DNA of 64,000 bases from Cercis canadensis (GCA_003255065.1 QAOA01002442.1:256552-320551), one strand, 5' to 3'. Counted from the first letter of the stretch, positions 36,601 to 50,302 are shown. The notes: a model not told the origin generated them from the sequence alone. Made by a program: numbers and translations.

Positions 36601-38636
36601 GAAAGCTATCCTCACGGAATTTTCCCTTTTCATCCACAACCAAATATAGACCATCACCTCCAGAAGGAAAAATATAATGCTGAAGAGGAGTTGGCCGGTA
36701 ATCAGTATAAACAATATGACAAGGCTGTTGGTGCACCTGCATGTAACCTACAGCATTAGACCATTTATATCATCACCATACAAACCAAAACATAATTCCG
36801 ATTCTTTAATAATCAAACTCACTATCAGGTTATTGAATCCTTTCAATGTTCACTACACATGGATGGTACCAGAGAAATGAATACTTTTTCAGTACAAATC
36901 ATTATAAAACCAAAGCAAGGTAGTTAAAGAATTAACAAAAGTTCTCAGCAAGAAAGATTATTCTCTCCACCCTGAGGTGGGAAGGGAGAGAACTAGATGC
37001 TGTGTGAACTCAGAAAATGCCAAGCAGAAGCAGGGAGAAGGAGGAGAGAGGGAAAGGGAATGAGAGGCTAACAAAAAGGATCAGGAATAACTACTTCTCA
37101 GAATCTATGTTTAAGTTCCAAACCAAAAATTTAAATATAGTCATTCATGAAATAACTTGTAAAGTTGCAATATATTGTGAAAAGCTGTATAGACACTTTT
37201 AAATGAAATTGAAACTCCAAACATAAATTATTTCTGATTACATTCTTATAGCAAATAATTGTTTGTTACTTTACAAGCAAGTAGGAAAATGATTGACAAA
37301 AGGTATATAACAGAAACATCAATAAAAAAAATAAAATAAAATAAAAAATAAAAAAATCTATATGCTTGCAAGCCAACTGTCTTCCACCTTTTTTGTTCCT
37401 AATAATATTGCCAATCACACATCAGATTTTCAAAGAGGAAAGTCTACTTCTAGGTGATGTATTAGAATGTCTACAATTAATAGCCCCGAAAATATATAAA
37501 TTGGTCAGCCAAATATTTGACCTGGTATAGTAATTCTGAGAAAATACTCTTCTACACGGGTTTCACCACCTCGGTGATCCTTTGACATCTATTACTAATA
37601 GATTAAATAAAGGTATGCAACTATGAAGGAACAATTAAAAACAGATTCAAAAATGAGCAAATCACCTTTGCAACCCAATCAGAAAATTCCTTTGCATTAG
37701 GCACAGTTGCAGACAGGAATACAAAACGAGAATTCTTTGGTGACATAACAATGCTCTCTTCCCAAACCACTCCTCTTTCACGATCACGCATGTAATGAAC
37801 CTCATCAAAAATTATCCAAGCCACCTCCCTTGTAATCTCCGATCCTCTATACTGCATACTACGCCAGATTTCTGTAGTCATCACCTGAAAATGTATCCAC
37901 AACATAGTTATCCATGTAAGAAAGGCACACCATGATGATGCTCATATAACATAAAACCTGAAATTAGCAAAAAGACTCACCAAGCAAGAAGCATTAGGAT
38001 CAATTGTGACATCTCCAGTCATCAAACCCACATCAGAAAACTCTTCCTTAAACTCCCTATACTTTTGATTGCTCAGTGCCTTGATAGGTGAAGTGTAGAT
38101 TACCCGTTGGCCATTTCGCAGAGACATAGCAATAGCATATAATGCTACTACAGTTTTTCCAGCAGAAGTATGAGCAGACACCTGTGGATAAACAAGAATA
38201 TTACATCACCAAGTAGAAAATCCTACTACTAATACATCACATTTCAACATGAGCTCATTGAGAAGGTTCTCCTAAAACTGTCATGAAAAATCATTTATCT
38301 TACCAAAATGATAAACAAACATTCCCATTGGTTTTTTCATAGTTTAACTTAGAACTATAAACTACTATTGCTTACCATGACAGATTCACCATTTTCAAGG
38401 CAATTAATAGCTTCAGACTGAAAAGGGTCGAGATTGAAAGGAAACTTCTTAGCAGGCTCGGAATCTTGCCCAGCTGAAGAGCTAGGGGGAAAAACAAAAC
38501 CCTCTGGGTAAGAAACATCATGCACACAAGCCAATGGTTCATCTGCCAATACTGAACCATTTTCTCCATGTTGTCTCTGGGAAGGGCGAGTTTCCCCAGA
38601 TTGGTCTTCAGGCAACTTCCTCTTCAATGAACCCAT
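29258..38636 (-). CDS. MTR4: DExH-box RNA helicase MTR4 (nuclear exosome cofactor)
   Basis: Fourteen exons on the minus strand: 38636-38376, 38181-37981, 37884-37666, 36736-36398, 36149-36045, 35714-35604, 35176-34926, 33240-33117, 32398-32116, 32022-31868, 31163-31014, 30934-30702, 30074-29810, 29536-29258. All have GT..AG borders. The total is 2976 nt, 991 aa; from memory Arabidopsis MTR4 is about 988 aa. Motifs: I HTSAGKT (residues 91-97), II DEVH (181-184), III SAT (212-214), [12 protein letters not shown] (454-463); then the arch/KOW region (about 540-800) and a DSHCT C-terminal domain ending VFAASLYL. The enzyme unwinds RNA for 3' decay by the nuclear exosome (rRNA processing and surveillance) in the nucleolus/nucleus. 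The N-terminus MGSLKRK and the [11 protein letters not shown] region favour MTR4 over HEN2. A 5'-UTR intron (about 38656-38817) is likely. Confidence 0.95.
30633..30676. repeat. (AG)n microsatellite next to an MTR4 splice donor
   Basis: About 22 AG units on the plus strand, so (CT)n on the MTR4 transcript, beginning roughly 25 nt downstream of the exon 12 donor at 30700-30701. Confidence 0.95.
33888..34450 (-). mobile_element. 5'-truncated LINE (L1-type) 3' end inside MTR4 intron 7
   Basis: On the minus strand the sequence reads AVLWCIWLE near 34150-34190, followed by ...[20 protein letters not shown] and DW, the end of the RT-linked zinc-finger region of plant L1 elements. There is an in-frame stop just after the ACIF segment, and further upstream frames are interrupted. 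It ends with an A-rich tail (AAAAAATTATT) at about 33885, so the 3' end points the same way as MTR4. The upstream limit is uncertain because the element is 5'-truncated. It lies in the largest MTR4 intron (33241-34925) and does not touch an exon. Confidence 0.7.
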
Positions 38637-40148
38637 TATAATTCCCAGTTAACAATTCTAAGAAAAAAAAAAAAAAAAAACTGTAAATTAAAATGAAGTG
38701 TCAAACACTATCATATAACTATTCTCAAAATAAAGTTAACAAATTGAGGCAGCTTGTGTCATACAAACAGAAGTATTCTCAAAATTTTCAGGAATCTCAT
38801 AATGAAACTAAGAGCATACCGGGGAGAGAATGAATAACAGCAGAGACAAAGCAAAAGGAAAGGAACACAGAAGCCTCCTAAAGCTTGATACGTGCGAGCC
38901 TGGTTCTGGGTTCAGGAAATTTTCAAGCTTCACGCCTTCACTAGAGAGAACCTGGTCTTGTGTTCTACTTCTTCCCTTGCGGCCCTTCGGGAGAAACTTG
39001 ACGGTAGGTAAAGGTTCTGTCCTCCTAAAATCCTTATGCCTAAATTAAATTAAATTAGGATTGTTTTAGGATATTGGGTCTATTGAGTTATTGGTGTTGG
39101 TTGGGTACTTGAATTGGTTATGTTTTTAAGGATTTTAAGGTTAAATTTGGAGTTTAAGAGGACGTTTGGTGGCAAAAGGAGTAAAGTTAAAGGGATACAA
39201 GTTATTTTGTTTTAATTATGTTTGGGAAGAAGATAAAGAGGATAAAATTAAAGGAGTATAATTTATTTATTATTACCCTAAATTTTCATCTTAATTATAC
39301 TAAATGCACCTTAAGTTTTTATTTGTAAATATGAAATATTATATAAAAAAATTATCGGAGATTCTATGATACTACGTAAGTATGTCATACTAAACTGACG
39401 TGGCAAGCATACATAATTTTTATATTTTATTATATATAAAATATAATTTATTTAATTTTTTAAACAAACTTAAAAATAGTTAATTTGTACACATGTCATT
39501 CATTTATTAATTATTCTTATGTAGTATGACATACTACATAAATACTAAAAGTATCTAAGAAACCTCCAAAAATTATAGGATGAATTTTAATTTGAAATAT
39601 AAAAATTCAATATTTTTATTCTAAAATAAAAAATAAATAAATTCTTAAGACAAAAAAATTAAAACATCAAAAAATTCACCATTTCGAACTAATCTTTTGA
39701 CGGGTAAGTTAGGGTGCCTAATTACTTCTTAACTAAGGCAGTGCATGGATTAATTTGGGTGATTTGGGAGGGATATGAGTAGTCAAACTAACTAGATCTT
39801 ATTAGTTTAGTTAGTCGGTTTGATCGGGTTGAGACCTATTTTGACTCAAATACAAATTCATAGAATGCATATTGACAAACCATCAAAGAATTGTCTCGAA
39901 CAGTTACATATCCACCCAATAGTGAAAAGCCAATAGAGGAATTGAGATATCCCTTAACTTCCAAGTTCCATATTTAATTCAACTTCAACCTCCAAGGTGA
40001 TGGCAGTCCTAGTCAAGCTCAAGAGGGACCAAGATAGGAAGGAGATTTGTTTGCCTTTGCCAAACCAAATCACAATTTGCAAATAGGAGGGAAAGGATTG
40101 AGCGAGAGTGAGAGAGGTGAGAAGAAGGAAAGGAAACCTAGGTCCTAT
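38637..40148. other. MTR4 upstream region and AT-rich spacer
   Basis: 38637-39000 should hold the MTR4 5' UTR and core promoter: a likely UTR intron has donor CCG|GTATGC near 38816 and acceptor TTTCTTAG near 38656. No clear TATA box was seen. 39050-40148 is AT-rich with no gene seen. Confidence 0.5.
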
Positions 40149-41439
40149 TGTGAGAAAACGAAACGCAAGTACAAGCTATTATTTTACAAGTAATATAATA
40201 AAAGTGAGTTATCGTTCCCACAAGGATTAAAGCTAATAATTACCGAAATTGAGTTAATCACAATTTTATCTAATCAATTGATTATGGAGAAATTGTAAGA
40301 ATAAACTAATTAAATTGAAAGTAAACAAAAACAGATAAAAATCAAGAATTAATCTAGAGAGAAATATCTAAAGCTTTTGATTTCACCATAGCTATTCTAA
40401 TTTGTTATTTCTAATTCATTAACCAATAACAATTTTCCTAATTTCTAGCCAAGAACCCTAAATTATTTATTAGTCTCTCCAAAGTCAAACAAAAATATTT
40501 CTAAGTTATGAACCCATTATATTCCTATGTAAATTGTGAATAACTTAGACATTCACTTAATTCTTTAGTTCTCTTTAATTGACTACACAGGCCATGAAGG
40601 TATATCTATATCCTACATGCAACCTATGTTCTTAATCCATATGATCTTTAATTACAAATTACCTCTCAGTCTCATTGTAATTATCTAATCAACTAATTGG
40701 TGATCAAACAATTAGAAGCATGAAGAATTAAGAAGAAGAAGACAATTAATAAAGGAGTTCTTGCTTTAAAGAAATAAAAAATCACAAATCTTCCTAGCTA
40801 GGTTACATCATAGCCTTAGAATGGAATTTAGTTCATGACAGAAAAATAAAATAGAATTGATGAAATTATAGACATAGATGAGAAGAAAGAAGAATAAAAC
40901 TCAGAGTAGAAGCCCAAATTTGCTGTCACCAATCCTTGCTTCAATCATTGTCTTGTCTCCTCTCTGCTCTCCAAAAAGTCTAAAAGTATCCAGAGTCTCC
41001 TCTAAAACCTAAAAGTTGCTTAAATACTTATTACCCAAAATTCTAATTCTATTAGGAAACTAAATTACATTTACAGAAAAACAAGTAACTGGCGTTGGGA
41101 CACTTCATGGGAGGCGTTGGGATGCCTCTATTCTGGCTCATGGGAGAGTCACGGGTGCTGAGACACCAGGAGAGGGACATTGCGACGCTAGGAGAAGGGA
41201 GTTGTGACACCTAGAGCTTGAAATTGCAAGTGATGGCTGAGACGAAGAGCTGGGACGTTGCTCTCCGCTTCAAATTGACAAAAAATTTCCTAAATGCATC
41301 TTACACAAAGAATTTTCACATTTTTCATTAAACCTACAAAATAGACAAAATTAACTTATTTAAAGCTCACAAATCTCAAGAAACAAACACAAGATTAAGC
41401 TAAAAGCATTTATAAAGTGAATATAAAATCCACCTAACA
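40149..41439 (-). repeat. 3' LTR of the Ty3/gypsy element
   Basis: Minus-strand ends are TGTTAGGTGG at 41439 and TTCTCACA at 40149. It aligns with 48680-49914 throughout, and with the partial LTR at 7145-8193. A purine tract (AAGTTTGGGGATAT on the minus strand) abuts it at 41440. Confidence 0.9.
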
Positions 41440-43645
41440 AATATCCCCAAACTTGACATTTTACTTGTCCTCAAGCAAAGAAAATAACTAAAAACAAAGA
41501 ATTCTTTCTACTAAGAGCTAACTATGGAGTGAACAATTCATTTACTCACCATACAAGCCTCAAAGATCCCTAAAAGATATAGCTTCAGGAAAAATTAAAA
41601 TCTCATGAATGTGTATAATTATTAACCCAAAAATCAACTTCACCTCACCAAAATTCCTTGAGTTTAAGTAAAGACAACCCTTCCTTACTTTACTTTTTTC
41701 ACTTAAATCAGATTATGCAAACAACTTCACAAAAAATAATATCCAAATTTAAATTCCAAAATCCCATAGGCTTGTTTTTCATTTTAATCTCCACTAATGT
41801 AGGCAATTCACAAGGATCAGAAGGACTTTTGATAGGCTAGTAATGTGTGGCTAGATTAAGGGTAGGATAATGGATAAAAATGTGGCTTAACTCACCCATC
41901 ACACAAATTTAGTTTAGAGCAAATTTCAAGAGCACCATTATTTCTTTTCACTTCTAACTCCCTCAAACTTGTTTTCTTCTTTACTTTGCCATCCACCAAT
42001 AGCATTTTTCTATTTTTGAGTTACTACATCCCATATTTCATGCTTTAAGATATTCTTTTTCTTTCTTTTTCTTTTCAATATTTGCACAATTGTCTTTTAT
42101 TTTCATTGCAATTCTTTTTTTTTTTAGCAAGGATGTAGCACTTGAATTTTCATTCTTTGGTGGCAATTTCATTGAATTTTTTTTTTTCTTTTCTCCATTC
42201 TTAGCTCTAGATACTCTTAAAATTGAATATGTGTTCTAGATGAAAGGTACAAATAAAGAGATACATCCAATTGCTAGGGGCAATGTAGGTGATAAAGAAA
42301 AAAGCTAATTTAAAGCTTAATGGGGTATGCTAGGGATAAAATATCATATAAAGGGTTACCTAAAAAAGCTCAAACTGAACAAAAATGGCCTTAATCAAAT
42401 ACCTAATATTGTGCAGTCTAGGATTTTGCCTTGACTGACAATCAAGCAATTTCTAGCATTCTGTGAGATTTTGTAGTAGCTTAATTCACATAATCATCTC
42501 TAAGCATGCAGATTTCAAATAAATAGTGTTATGTGCTCAGTAATTCAGGAAATTCCAGTTAGACAAAAATTAACACAGGAGTTAATCAGAAACACAAACA
42601 TAACATCTATAATTTTTCTAGAGCTGTAATCATTGAAAATCAAATATATATTTTTTTTCATCAGCCCAAGGTTTTTAATAAAAAAGTTTCACTCAAAATT
42701 ACTACTTTACAAACTAAAGAAAACAATAGATAAAAACATAAACACTACCTAGAAAGCATTTAAATATACCCATAATCAAAGTTAAATTCCCTATACAGCA
42801 GCTAAGAAAATAATTCCCCACCCCTAAACTTAAAGGAAACATTGTCCTCAATGTTTAAAGCAAAGAAGAAAAAGATAGGAGGACTTCTCTGAAATGGAGG
42901 CGGATCACTCTGCATCATCATCTTGTGGAGCTGCCAAGGGGCACACTTTAACTAACCCAATGTCAAGCTTGAAAGTGCGAAAATTTAAAGACCCCACATT
43001 GCCAATCGAATTGACTCAGTGTGTGTGTGTGGTGAGTGTGCGTGAGTGGAATGTGGAAGGAAGAGTTGGAGAGGGGAAAAAGAGAGAGAACCGAATTGGA
43101 AAGGGAGGAAGGCAAATGAGGCTCTCGTGCACCCCAAAGTGTGTGTTTTGGCTTAATGTGTAGTTGCAGAAGTTTTTTTTTTTTTCAAGGGGACAGGCGT
43201 CCCAACGCTGTAGATGGGCGCACCAGCACACGGGCTCTACCTTGGACTCCAAATTTTGATGAATTTGAGCGCCTAGGCGCTCCATTTTGGCGCCTAGGCC
43301 CCCAGTCTCTATCTTGATGCTTGATTTGGCTCTTTCTTTCCAATTTTGATGTATTAGAGCCTTTACATTTGATTCAAATACCTGAAAACAAATTTACCAA
43401 AGATAAAAGTTATGAATTTTTAGCCTAAAACATAAAAATTAAACACACAAGTATAAAAATAAAATTAAATGACTAAACAAAAATTAAGAGAAAAGGTTAA
43501 AAAGCTTGGGTTGCCTCCTAAAAAGATCTTATTTTATAGTCCACAGCCTACTACTATTTCTGGAACAAATTAACCAGGATAAAAAATAGCAGTGGAGGAC
43601 TTCTGGAATTTTACTCCATTATCTCTTTGAGCTTTAGATTGTTGT

Positions 43646-44535
43646 TGTGGATTTTTCTACCGGCAAGTATACCAGGCCACACAAGTAATATAAAAGTGAG
43701 TAGAGTATCGTCCTCAGGGATTTGACGTTAGCAATTACCAATTTTACTAACAATGATTCTATTTGGAAAATTCAATGGTTTGAGTTTGAGAAAGCTATAC
43801 TAATAACATGGATCCCAATGATCAATCGAAATGAGCTGAATAGCACAGCTTAACAACTTAATCAGCAATTAAAGTAAAGGATTAACAATTAACAAGAGAA
43901 GGTTAGGGGGCTGATTTCACTTGGTTTGGACTCCGGTTATTTCATAGACAAGACAACCTTTGAATTACTGAAGAATACATTATCCTAGCTACAAATCCTT
44001 TGTTGTTGGCCAATTTCCCTAATTTGATTGAACCCAATCCCTTGGAGAAATAATCCTCCCTATCCCAACTAATTGCCCAATTCCTTGGTACAATTAACTT
44101 GTCTAGGTGATTAAGCTCTAGGAAATTAATTCAAGACCACATAAACTAAGTTATCTATTCCTAGATTAACTTGATTTATGGTAGATATTACAAAGCATAC
44201 TCATATCTTACTATCCCTAGCATCAACATGAGTCAATAAACCATTCAAATGGTAGCTAAGCATTTAAAGGCATTAAGAGCGGTAAAATCTACTCCAACAA
44301 AGAGAATTGCATCAAAATAACTTCATTCAACAATAAAACTTCATCCAAAACCTAGCTACATCAAACCCCTAACTAAAGGGGGTTTAGCTACTCATAGCTA
44401 AAACAGAGGAATACAGAGAAACATAGTTCATTAAGAGAGAAGAGAAGAAAAACTAGGTGAAATCTGAGTGGAATCCTCCAAAAGTGCTCTAGCTCCTTCC
44501 TCTTCTTTGTTCTTGACGGCTCTCCTCCGGATCCC

Positions 44536-44582
<47 letters not shown>

Positions 44583-44984
44583 NAGGTAGGTTAAGTCAAG
44601 AGAAAGATGAAATGACACATCAGACCCTGACGCCAGCGCTGGGCGCTGGCTTACTGGAGACAAGCTGTCAAATTTGGTGGTCTGGCACTAGGCGCGGTAC
44701 TATTCACGTTGAGCGTGGTAGTGTTCACACACTTGAATTTTCACATTGAGTCTCTAACTTCAATCTCCTAATGCTCTAACCTATAAAAACAATAAAAAGG
44801 GACTATTAATTAACTAAAAACATGCTAGGAAATTAATTAAAACTAAGAGATTGACATTAACTAAGTCTACAAAATAACTAAACAAAATGGGACACATTCA
44901 TGCAAAACTTACTTAAGAACTAGCTAACTTAAGCATAATTAGAGATATAATAACTCAATTTTATAGAGTTATTAATTGTTAACA
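43646..44984. mobile_element. Probable solo LTR of another retroelement family nested in the gypsy element
   Basis: About 1.34 kb with TG..CA-type ends (TGTGGATTTTTCTACCGGC and TTGTTAACA). Its opening, GGCAAGTATACCAGGCCAC followed by AAGTAATATAAAAGTGAG, is a pattern I associate with plant LTRs. It has no internal region. A poly-T run at about 44541-44582 ends in an n at 44583. Exact ends and a target duplication were not settled. Fossil. Confidence 0.55.
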
Positions 44985-45233
44985 ATTCTCTTTTAAGCTC
45001 CAAACTTTGTTTCCATCTCCAAAACAAGCAGATTTTCTGAGATGCTCCAAAAGAATATTTTTGAATGATGGCTTCTTCTTCTTGTTTTTCTTATGAGACT
45101 CAACTATAGGCAAAGGTCTAGCCATTGGCTTCTTGAGGATTTTATTATCTTGGACCTCTAAATTAGGAGGTTTCTCCTTATTTGACATCCCCATGGTGCG
45201 AGCTTCAATTGGGTCCTGCAATTTAGTGTTTCT

Positions 45234-46379
45234 TGAGAGTTGCAGAGTTTATTCCTAGAGGGGGGTGAATAGGAATTGTTAAAAATTTGTTCTTAAAAAT
45301 GACTCAAATCATAGATTTGTTGAAGAACTGGTTCTTACAAACTAGTTCTTTAACAAATACTAGATTTGAATATACTGAAATAACTTAACAAATCATGTTG
45401 AATAAAAGTAGAGAAATATCCAGAGAATCAGAAATGAAGAAGAAGAAGATTAACTAGAGATTTTATAGTGGTTCGGCTTAACATGCCTACATCCACTTCT
45501 CCCATATCAATGGGGTTCCACTATACTTCAAGTTTATTTTTCCAATTATGCTTCTCCAAGCTTTACAACACAACAAGTTTATTTTTCCAAGCTTCTCCAA
45601 GCTTAACAACCATGCTTTTTGTTTCTCAAGCTCACCATGAACTCTCTCTCTCTCTCTAACTCACTAGAGATCACTTTCATGGATTTCTCCCATAGAGATC
45701 CAAGTACAAAAACCAAAGTGTTTTGTTTTAGCCCCAAGAAGAAACTCTCTCACAGAGTGTATGTATTACAATGAAGATCTTGAAGCATGAAGAAATGGCC
45801 GAGAAGAAGATAAAGAGCACAGGTCTCAACAATAGCTTCTTTCTCACTCTAAGATGTATTCTTCTTCTTGCACTTCATGCATAAAAAACTGAAGCCTTGA
45901 AAGTCTTCTTGCTTTATTTTATTTCTTTCTTGTACACGTGTAAGGCCAAATGGTGAGGGAAAAGATGAGCCACCAACTGGCTGACTCCTTGTCAATCAAT
46001 CAAAATGACTTTTGTCCTTTTTGGTCCACAAAAGTCTCTCATTGTGTAAAAGGGTAGATAGACTTATCTTGAAAATGGACTTTGTCAAAGTACACTTAAA
46101 AAAAAATAACCTTCCATTCTCTAAGAGTACAACTCTTAGTCAGATTGTAAAAGGGGAAACTTTGGCTGGAGTCTGTGAGAAGCTTTGTCCACATCAACAA
46201 TTTTGATACTCATCATAGAAGCAAGAACTAGTTCTTCAAGACTTCATTTGAATATTGTTCTAGATAACAACTTATAAACTCAACAAAGGTTAAAAGCAAC
46301 AAGACAAACAACACATATAAGAAATAACAAGGCATTATTGTTATCATCAAAACAGGTTTAGAGATATGTGGGGCTAACA
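45234..46379 (-). mobile_element. Solo LTR of the copia family seen at the left edge
   Basis: Aligns end to end with the copia 5' LTR at 3173-4322 (minus strand TGTTAGCCCCAC ... CTCTCA), including the AGGGGGGTGAATAGGAATT and GTGGTTCGGC segments. It is inserted downstream of the protease region of the gypsy element. No clear target duplication. Fossil. Confidence 0.88.
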
Positions 46380-48655
46380 CTTCCATTTCTAATGTCAATT
46401 TTGCAGTAGACACTCACTTCATTTGGAAGCTTTATTTCTTTGAAAACCTTGACCTTACATTCTCAGAGTAAGTTAGCCTTTTTGCACATCAATGAGAGCT
46501 TTCCCAATTGCTAAAAAAGGACGACCAAGAATAATTAAGATTTCTTGGTCCTCCTCCATATCAAGCACAACGAAGTCCACTGGAAAGATGAACTTGTTCG
46601 CTTTCACCAATACATTCTCTAGGATTCCCCTTGGATACTTGATTGATCTATCCGCCAATGTCAAGGAAATGGAAGTTGGTTTTACTTCTCTTATACCCAT
46701 TTTCTTGAAAACAAAAAGTGGCATAAGGTTAATACTGGCACCAAGATCACAAAGTTCCTTACCAAAAGATATATTGCCAATAGTGCAAGGAATATTAAAA
46801 CTCTCTGTATCTATTGATTTTGGTGGCAATTTATTTTGTAAGATTGTACTACACTCCTTAATAAGTGTCATAGTTTCAAAGTCTTACAACTTTCTTTTGT
46901 TAGAAAAAATGTCTTTCATGAATTTGACATAGCTGGGCATTTGCTCTAAAGCATCCATAAAAGGAATATTGACGTGCAGCTTTTTGAACGCCTCCAAAAA
47001 AATTTAAAGAATTGATTATTCAACTTTTTCTTTTGGAACCTCTGAGGGAAAGGAAGAGGTGGAACATAAGGTGGAGGATCATTTGGAAATAACTTAGATG
47101 TCTTCTTCACTGATTTCACAAGTGGTTCCATTGGGGTGTCTTCCTTTGTCTCAGGCTTAACTGACTTAATGGGCACCTTCTTTACAATTTCAGATGGTTC
47201 GTCTAAGGTCTTACCATTACAAAGAGTGATAGACATGACATGCTTTTTAGGATTCACCTCTGTATCGCTCAGCAAAGACCCATGTTGTCTAGTATTAAGT
47301 ATGCTAAATAATTGACCCATTTGTACTTCCAAGTTTCGAATGGAGGCATATATTCTTGCCATAAATTGACTAGTGTTTATTGTTAACTAGGCAAGAGCAT
47401 TTTCCAAAGAAACCTTAGGTGGTGGTGGTTGATCTTGCATTGGTGCCTGAGTAGAATTTTGGTTGTTTCTCCAAGAAAAATTCAGGTGATTTCTCCACCC
47501 CGGATTGTATGTGATGGAGTAAGGGTTGTTCTGTTTGCTTGGGTTTCCCACAAAGTATGCTTCCTCTGACTGAGATGAAGAGAATAGGTTGCCAACTTGG
47601 CAATCTGTGATAGCATGAGATCCACCACAGCGATCACAATTTTCAAAAGGAAAAGTGATGACATTGACTTTCATAGATGCTAACTGCTTAGAGATGGAAT
47701 CCATTTTAGTAGACAAGGAAGTCAGGATGTCTACTTCATGAACCCTAAGTATCTTGCATGGTGCGAACCTCTCAGTAGGCCATTGACAGGTATTAGCAGC
47801 CATCTCTTCTAACAAGTCATTTGCATCTTCATATGTCTTTCTCATTAAAGACCTTCTTGCAGCTGCATCCACTAATGTCTTGGTTGAACTTGTTAAACCA
47901 TTGTAGAAGGTCTGTAGTTGCAACCAATCAGGAAGTCTATGGTGGGGACAACTACGAAGTAGTACTTTGTACCTTTCCCAAGCCTCCTGAAGTGACTCCA
48001 TATCTTGTTGATGGAAAGTAGTAATGTCACTCCTCATCTTGGTGGTCTTAGCAAGTAGGAAGAATTTGGCTAAGAATTTTTGTGTCAAGATATCCCATGT
48101 AATGATGGTTCCCACTAGCAAAGATTGCAACCAAGACTTGACTTTATCCTTTAGTGAGAAGGGAAGAGACAAAGTCTAACAGCATTATCAAAAGCACCAC
48201 TATGCTTGAATGTATCACATATCTCCAAAAAACCAGCAATGTGAGCATGCGAGTCTTCACTAGCCAATCCACTGAATTGTGCCAACTAAACCATGTGAAT
48301 AATTGCAGGCTTATTTCAAAGGTGTTGGCTGAATTCCAGGTTGCCTTATACCAGAGGTGGTATCTGTGACTAGAGGAATAGTGTAGTCATGTAGTACCTT
48401 TGGAGCGTTTTCTTTTGTCATGGTGTCCGTAAAAAATCTGGTAAATTCTCTCTTCTCTTTTCTATTCTTTCAACAAGTCTTCTCTATCTCAGAATCAAAT
48501 GGGAGTCAAGAGTTGCTTCCAGCTTTTCTCATACACCAAAAGAAAATTTCTTGAAGGTGTAGACTAAAATAAATATTAAAATAACTATCAATGAAAATAA
48601 ACGATCAGATTAAAATAGAAATTATTGCGTATTGATATTAATAAACAACTAATCC

Positions 48656-48674
48656 CCGACAACAGTGCCAAAAA
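48656..48674 (-). other. Primer binding site of the Ty3/gypsy element
   Basis: The minus strand reads TGGCACTGTTGTCGGGGA, a slightly changed version of TGGCGCCGTTGCCGGGGA, which complements the 3' end of plant tRNA-Asp. Confidence 0.7.
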
Positions 48675-48679
48675 CTTAT

Positions 48680-49914
48680 TGTGAGAAAACAAAGCGCAAG
48701 TGCACACTATCATTTTACTAGTAATATAATAAAAGTGAGTTATCGTTTCCATGAGAATTAAAGTTATTAATTATCAAAATTGGATTAATTCCAATTTTAT
48801 CTGATCAATTGATTATGGAGAAATTGTAAGAATAAACTAATTAAACTGAAAGTAAACAAAAATAGATAAAAATAAAGGATTAATCTAGAGAAAAATATCT
48901 AAGGCTTTTGATTTCACCATAGCTATTCTGATTTGTTATTCCTAATTCATTAACCAAGAATAATCTTCCTAATTGCTAGCTAAGAACCCTAAATTATTTA
49001 TTAACATTTCCCAAGGTCAAACAAGAATATTTATAAGTTATGAACCCATTATATTCTCATGTAAATTGCGAATAACTTAGAAATTTACTTAATTCTTTGA
49101 TTCTCTTTAATTGACTACATAGTCCATTGAGGTATATCCCTATTCTACATGCAACTTATGTTCTTAATCCCTATGATCTTTAATTACAAATTACCTCTCA
49201 GTCTCATTGTAATTATCTAATCAACTAATTGGTGATCAAACAATTAGAAGCATGAAGAATTAAGAAGAAGAAGACAATTAATAAAGGAGTTATTGCTTTA
49301 AAGAAATAAAAAATCACAAATCTTCCTAGCTAGGCTACATCATAGCCCTATAAGAGAATTTAGTTCATGACAGAAAAATAAAATAGAATTGATGAAATTC
49401 TTGACATAGATGAGAAAAAAGAAGAATAAAACTCAGAGTAGAAGCCCATATTTGTGGTCACCAATCTTTGCTTCAATCCTTGTCTTGCCTCCTCTCTGCT
49501 CTCTAAAAAGTGTAAAAGTTTCCAGAGTCTCCTCTAAAACCTAAAAGTTGCTTAAATACTTATTATCCAAAATCCTAATTCTATTAGGAAACTAAATTAC
49601 GTCTACAGAAAAACAAGTAACTGGCACTGGGACACTTCATGGGAGGCGTTTGGACACCTCTATTCTGGAGCTTGAAATTGTAGGTGATGGCCGAGATGAA
49701 GCGCTGGGACGCTGGTCTAGGGGCGTTGGGACGCCGCTTCTCTGCTTCAAATTGCCAAAACTTCTCCTAAATGCATCTTACACAGAATTTCCACATTTTA
49801 CATGAAACCTACAAAATAGACAAAATTAACTTGTTTAAAGCTCACAAATCTCAAGAAATAAACACTAAATTAAGCTCAAAGCATCTATTAAGTGGATATA
49901 AAATCCACCTAACA
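48680..49914 (-). repeat. 5' LTR of the Ty3/gypsy element
   Basis: TGTTAGGTGG starts at 49914 (minus strand) and the LTR ends TTCTCACA at 48680, 1235 bp. It is followed by a few bases and the PBS. It is visibly diverged from the 3' LTR (scattered substitutions plus an indel near 49670), so the insertion is not recent. Confidence 0.9.
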
Positions 49915-50302
49915 AGTCCCTTTGGGAGGGGGATGGGGGAGTACAACACCCTATAATGTATAGGTAATATAAGAAAAAAAATATTACAGCTAGTTTGATT
50001 TCATCTTTTTGGTTTAGGTTGAGAATAGTTTCAATTCTCAAACTTGATGACCGAATCGAGAATCATCAATTTGCGGGCTTTTGGGCCCAAACCAAAATGA
50101 TTAGCCCAATCAAATTGGCCCAATCCCTATGGTTTAGTTTGGTTTGGGTTGGATGGGTTTATCGGTTTGGGTGACCAAATGAACACCCTTATTCCTAACT
50201 CATAATTTAGTCCTGAGATATATGCTTTAGCTTTTTGGTTACATATATGCTTTAGTTTGAGACCTATTTGTTTCTTATTTTTTGTTAAAACAAGGTAACA
50301 AC

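Larger units (their letters stand above)
40149..49914 (-). mobile_element. Broken Ty3/gypsy LTR retrotransposon with two nested LTR insertions
   Basis: Both LTRs are present (48680-49914 as 5' LTR, 40149-41439 as 3' LTR), with a PBS beside the 5' LTR and a purine-rich tract beside the 3' LTR. Gag (about 48172 to 46946) reads SLPFSLKDKVKSWLQSL and FHQQDMESLQEAWERYK, with CDRCGGSHAITDC as a zinc-knuckle-like motif. The protease region (46871-46473) has CDLGASINLMPL. No reverse transcriptase or integrase was recognised. This could be a non-autonomous family or a decayed copy. It is broken, with several breaks. Two unrelated LTRs sit inside (43646-44984 and 45234-46379). The five bases outside the two LTRs do not match, so either the ends have drifted or the copy is recombinant. 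Confidence 0.85.

Noticed and set aside
42894-43285. Open frames on both strands in the gypsy internal region
   Set aside because: GTGTGTG and GAGAGG low-complexity sequence; no gag/pol or host motif.
44979-45221. 80-codon minus-strand frame considered as a separate gene
   Set aside because: It lies directly past the gypsy protease region and reads as element-internal sequence (MGMSNKEK), not a host gene.
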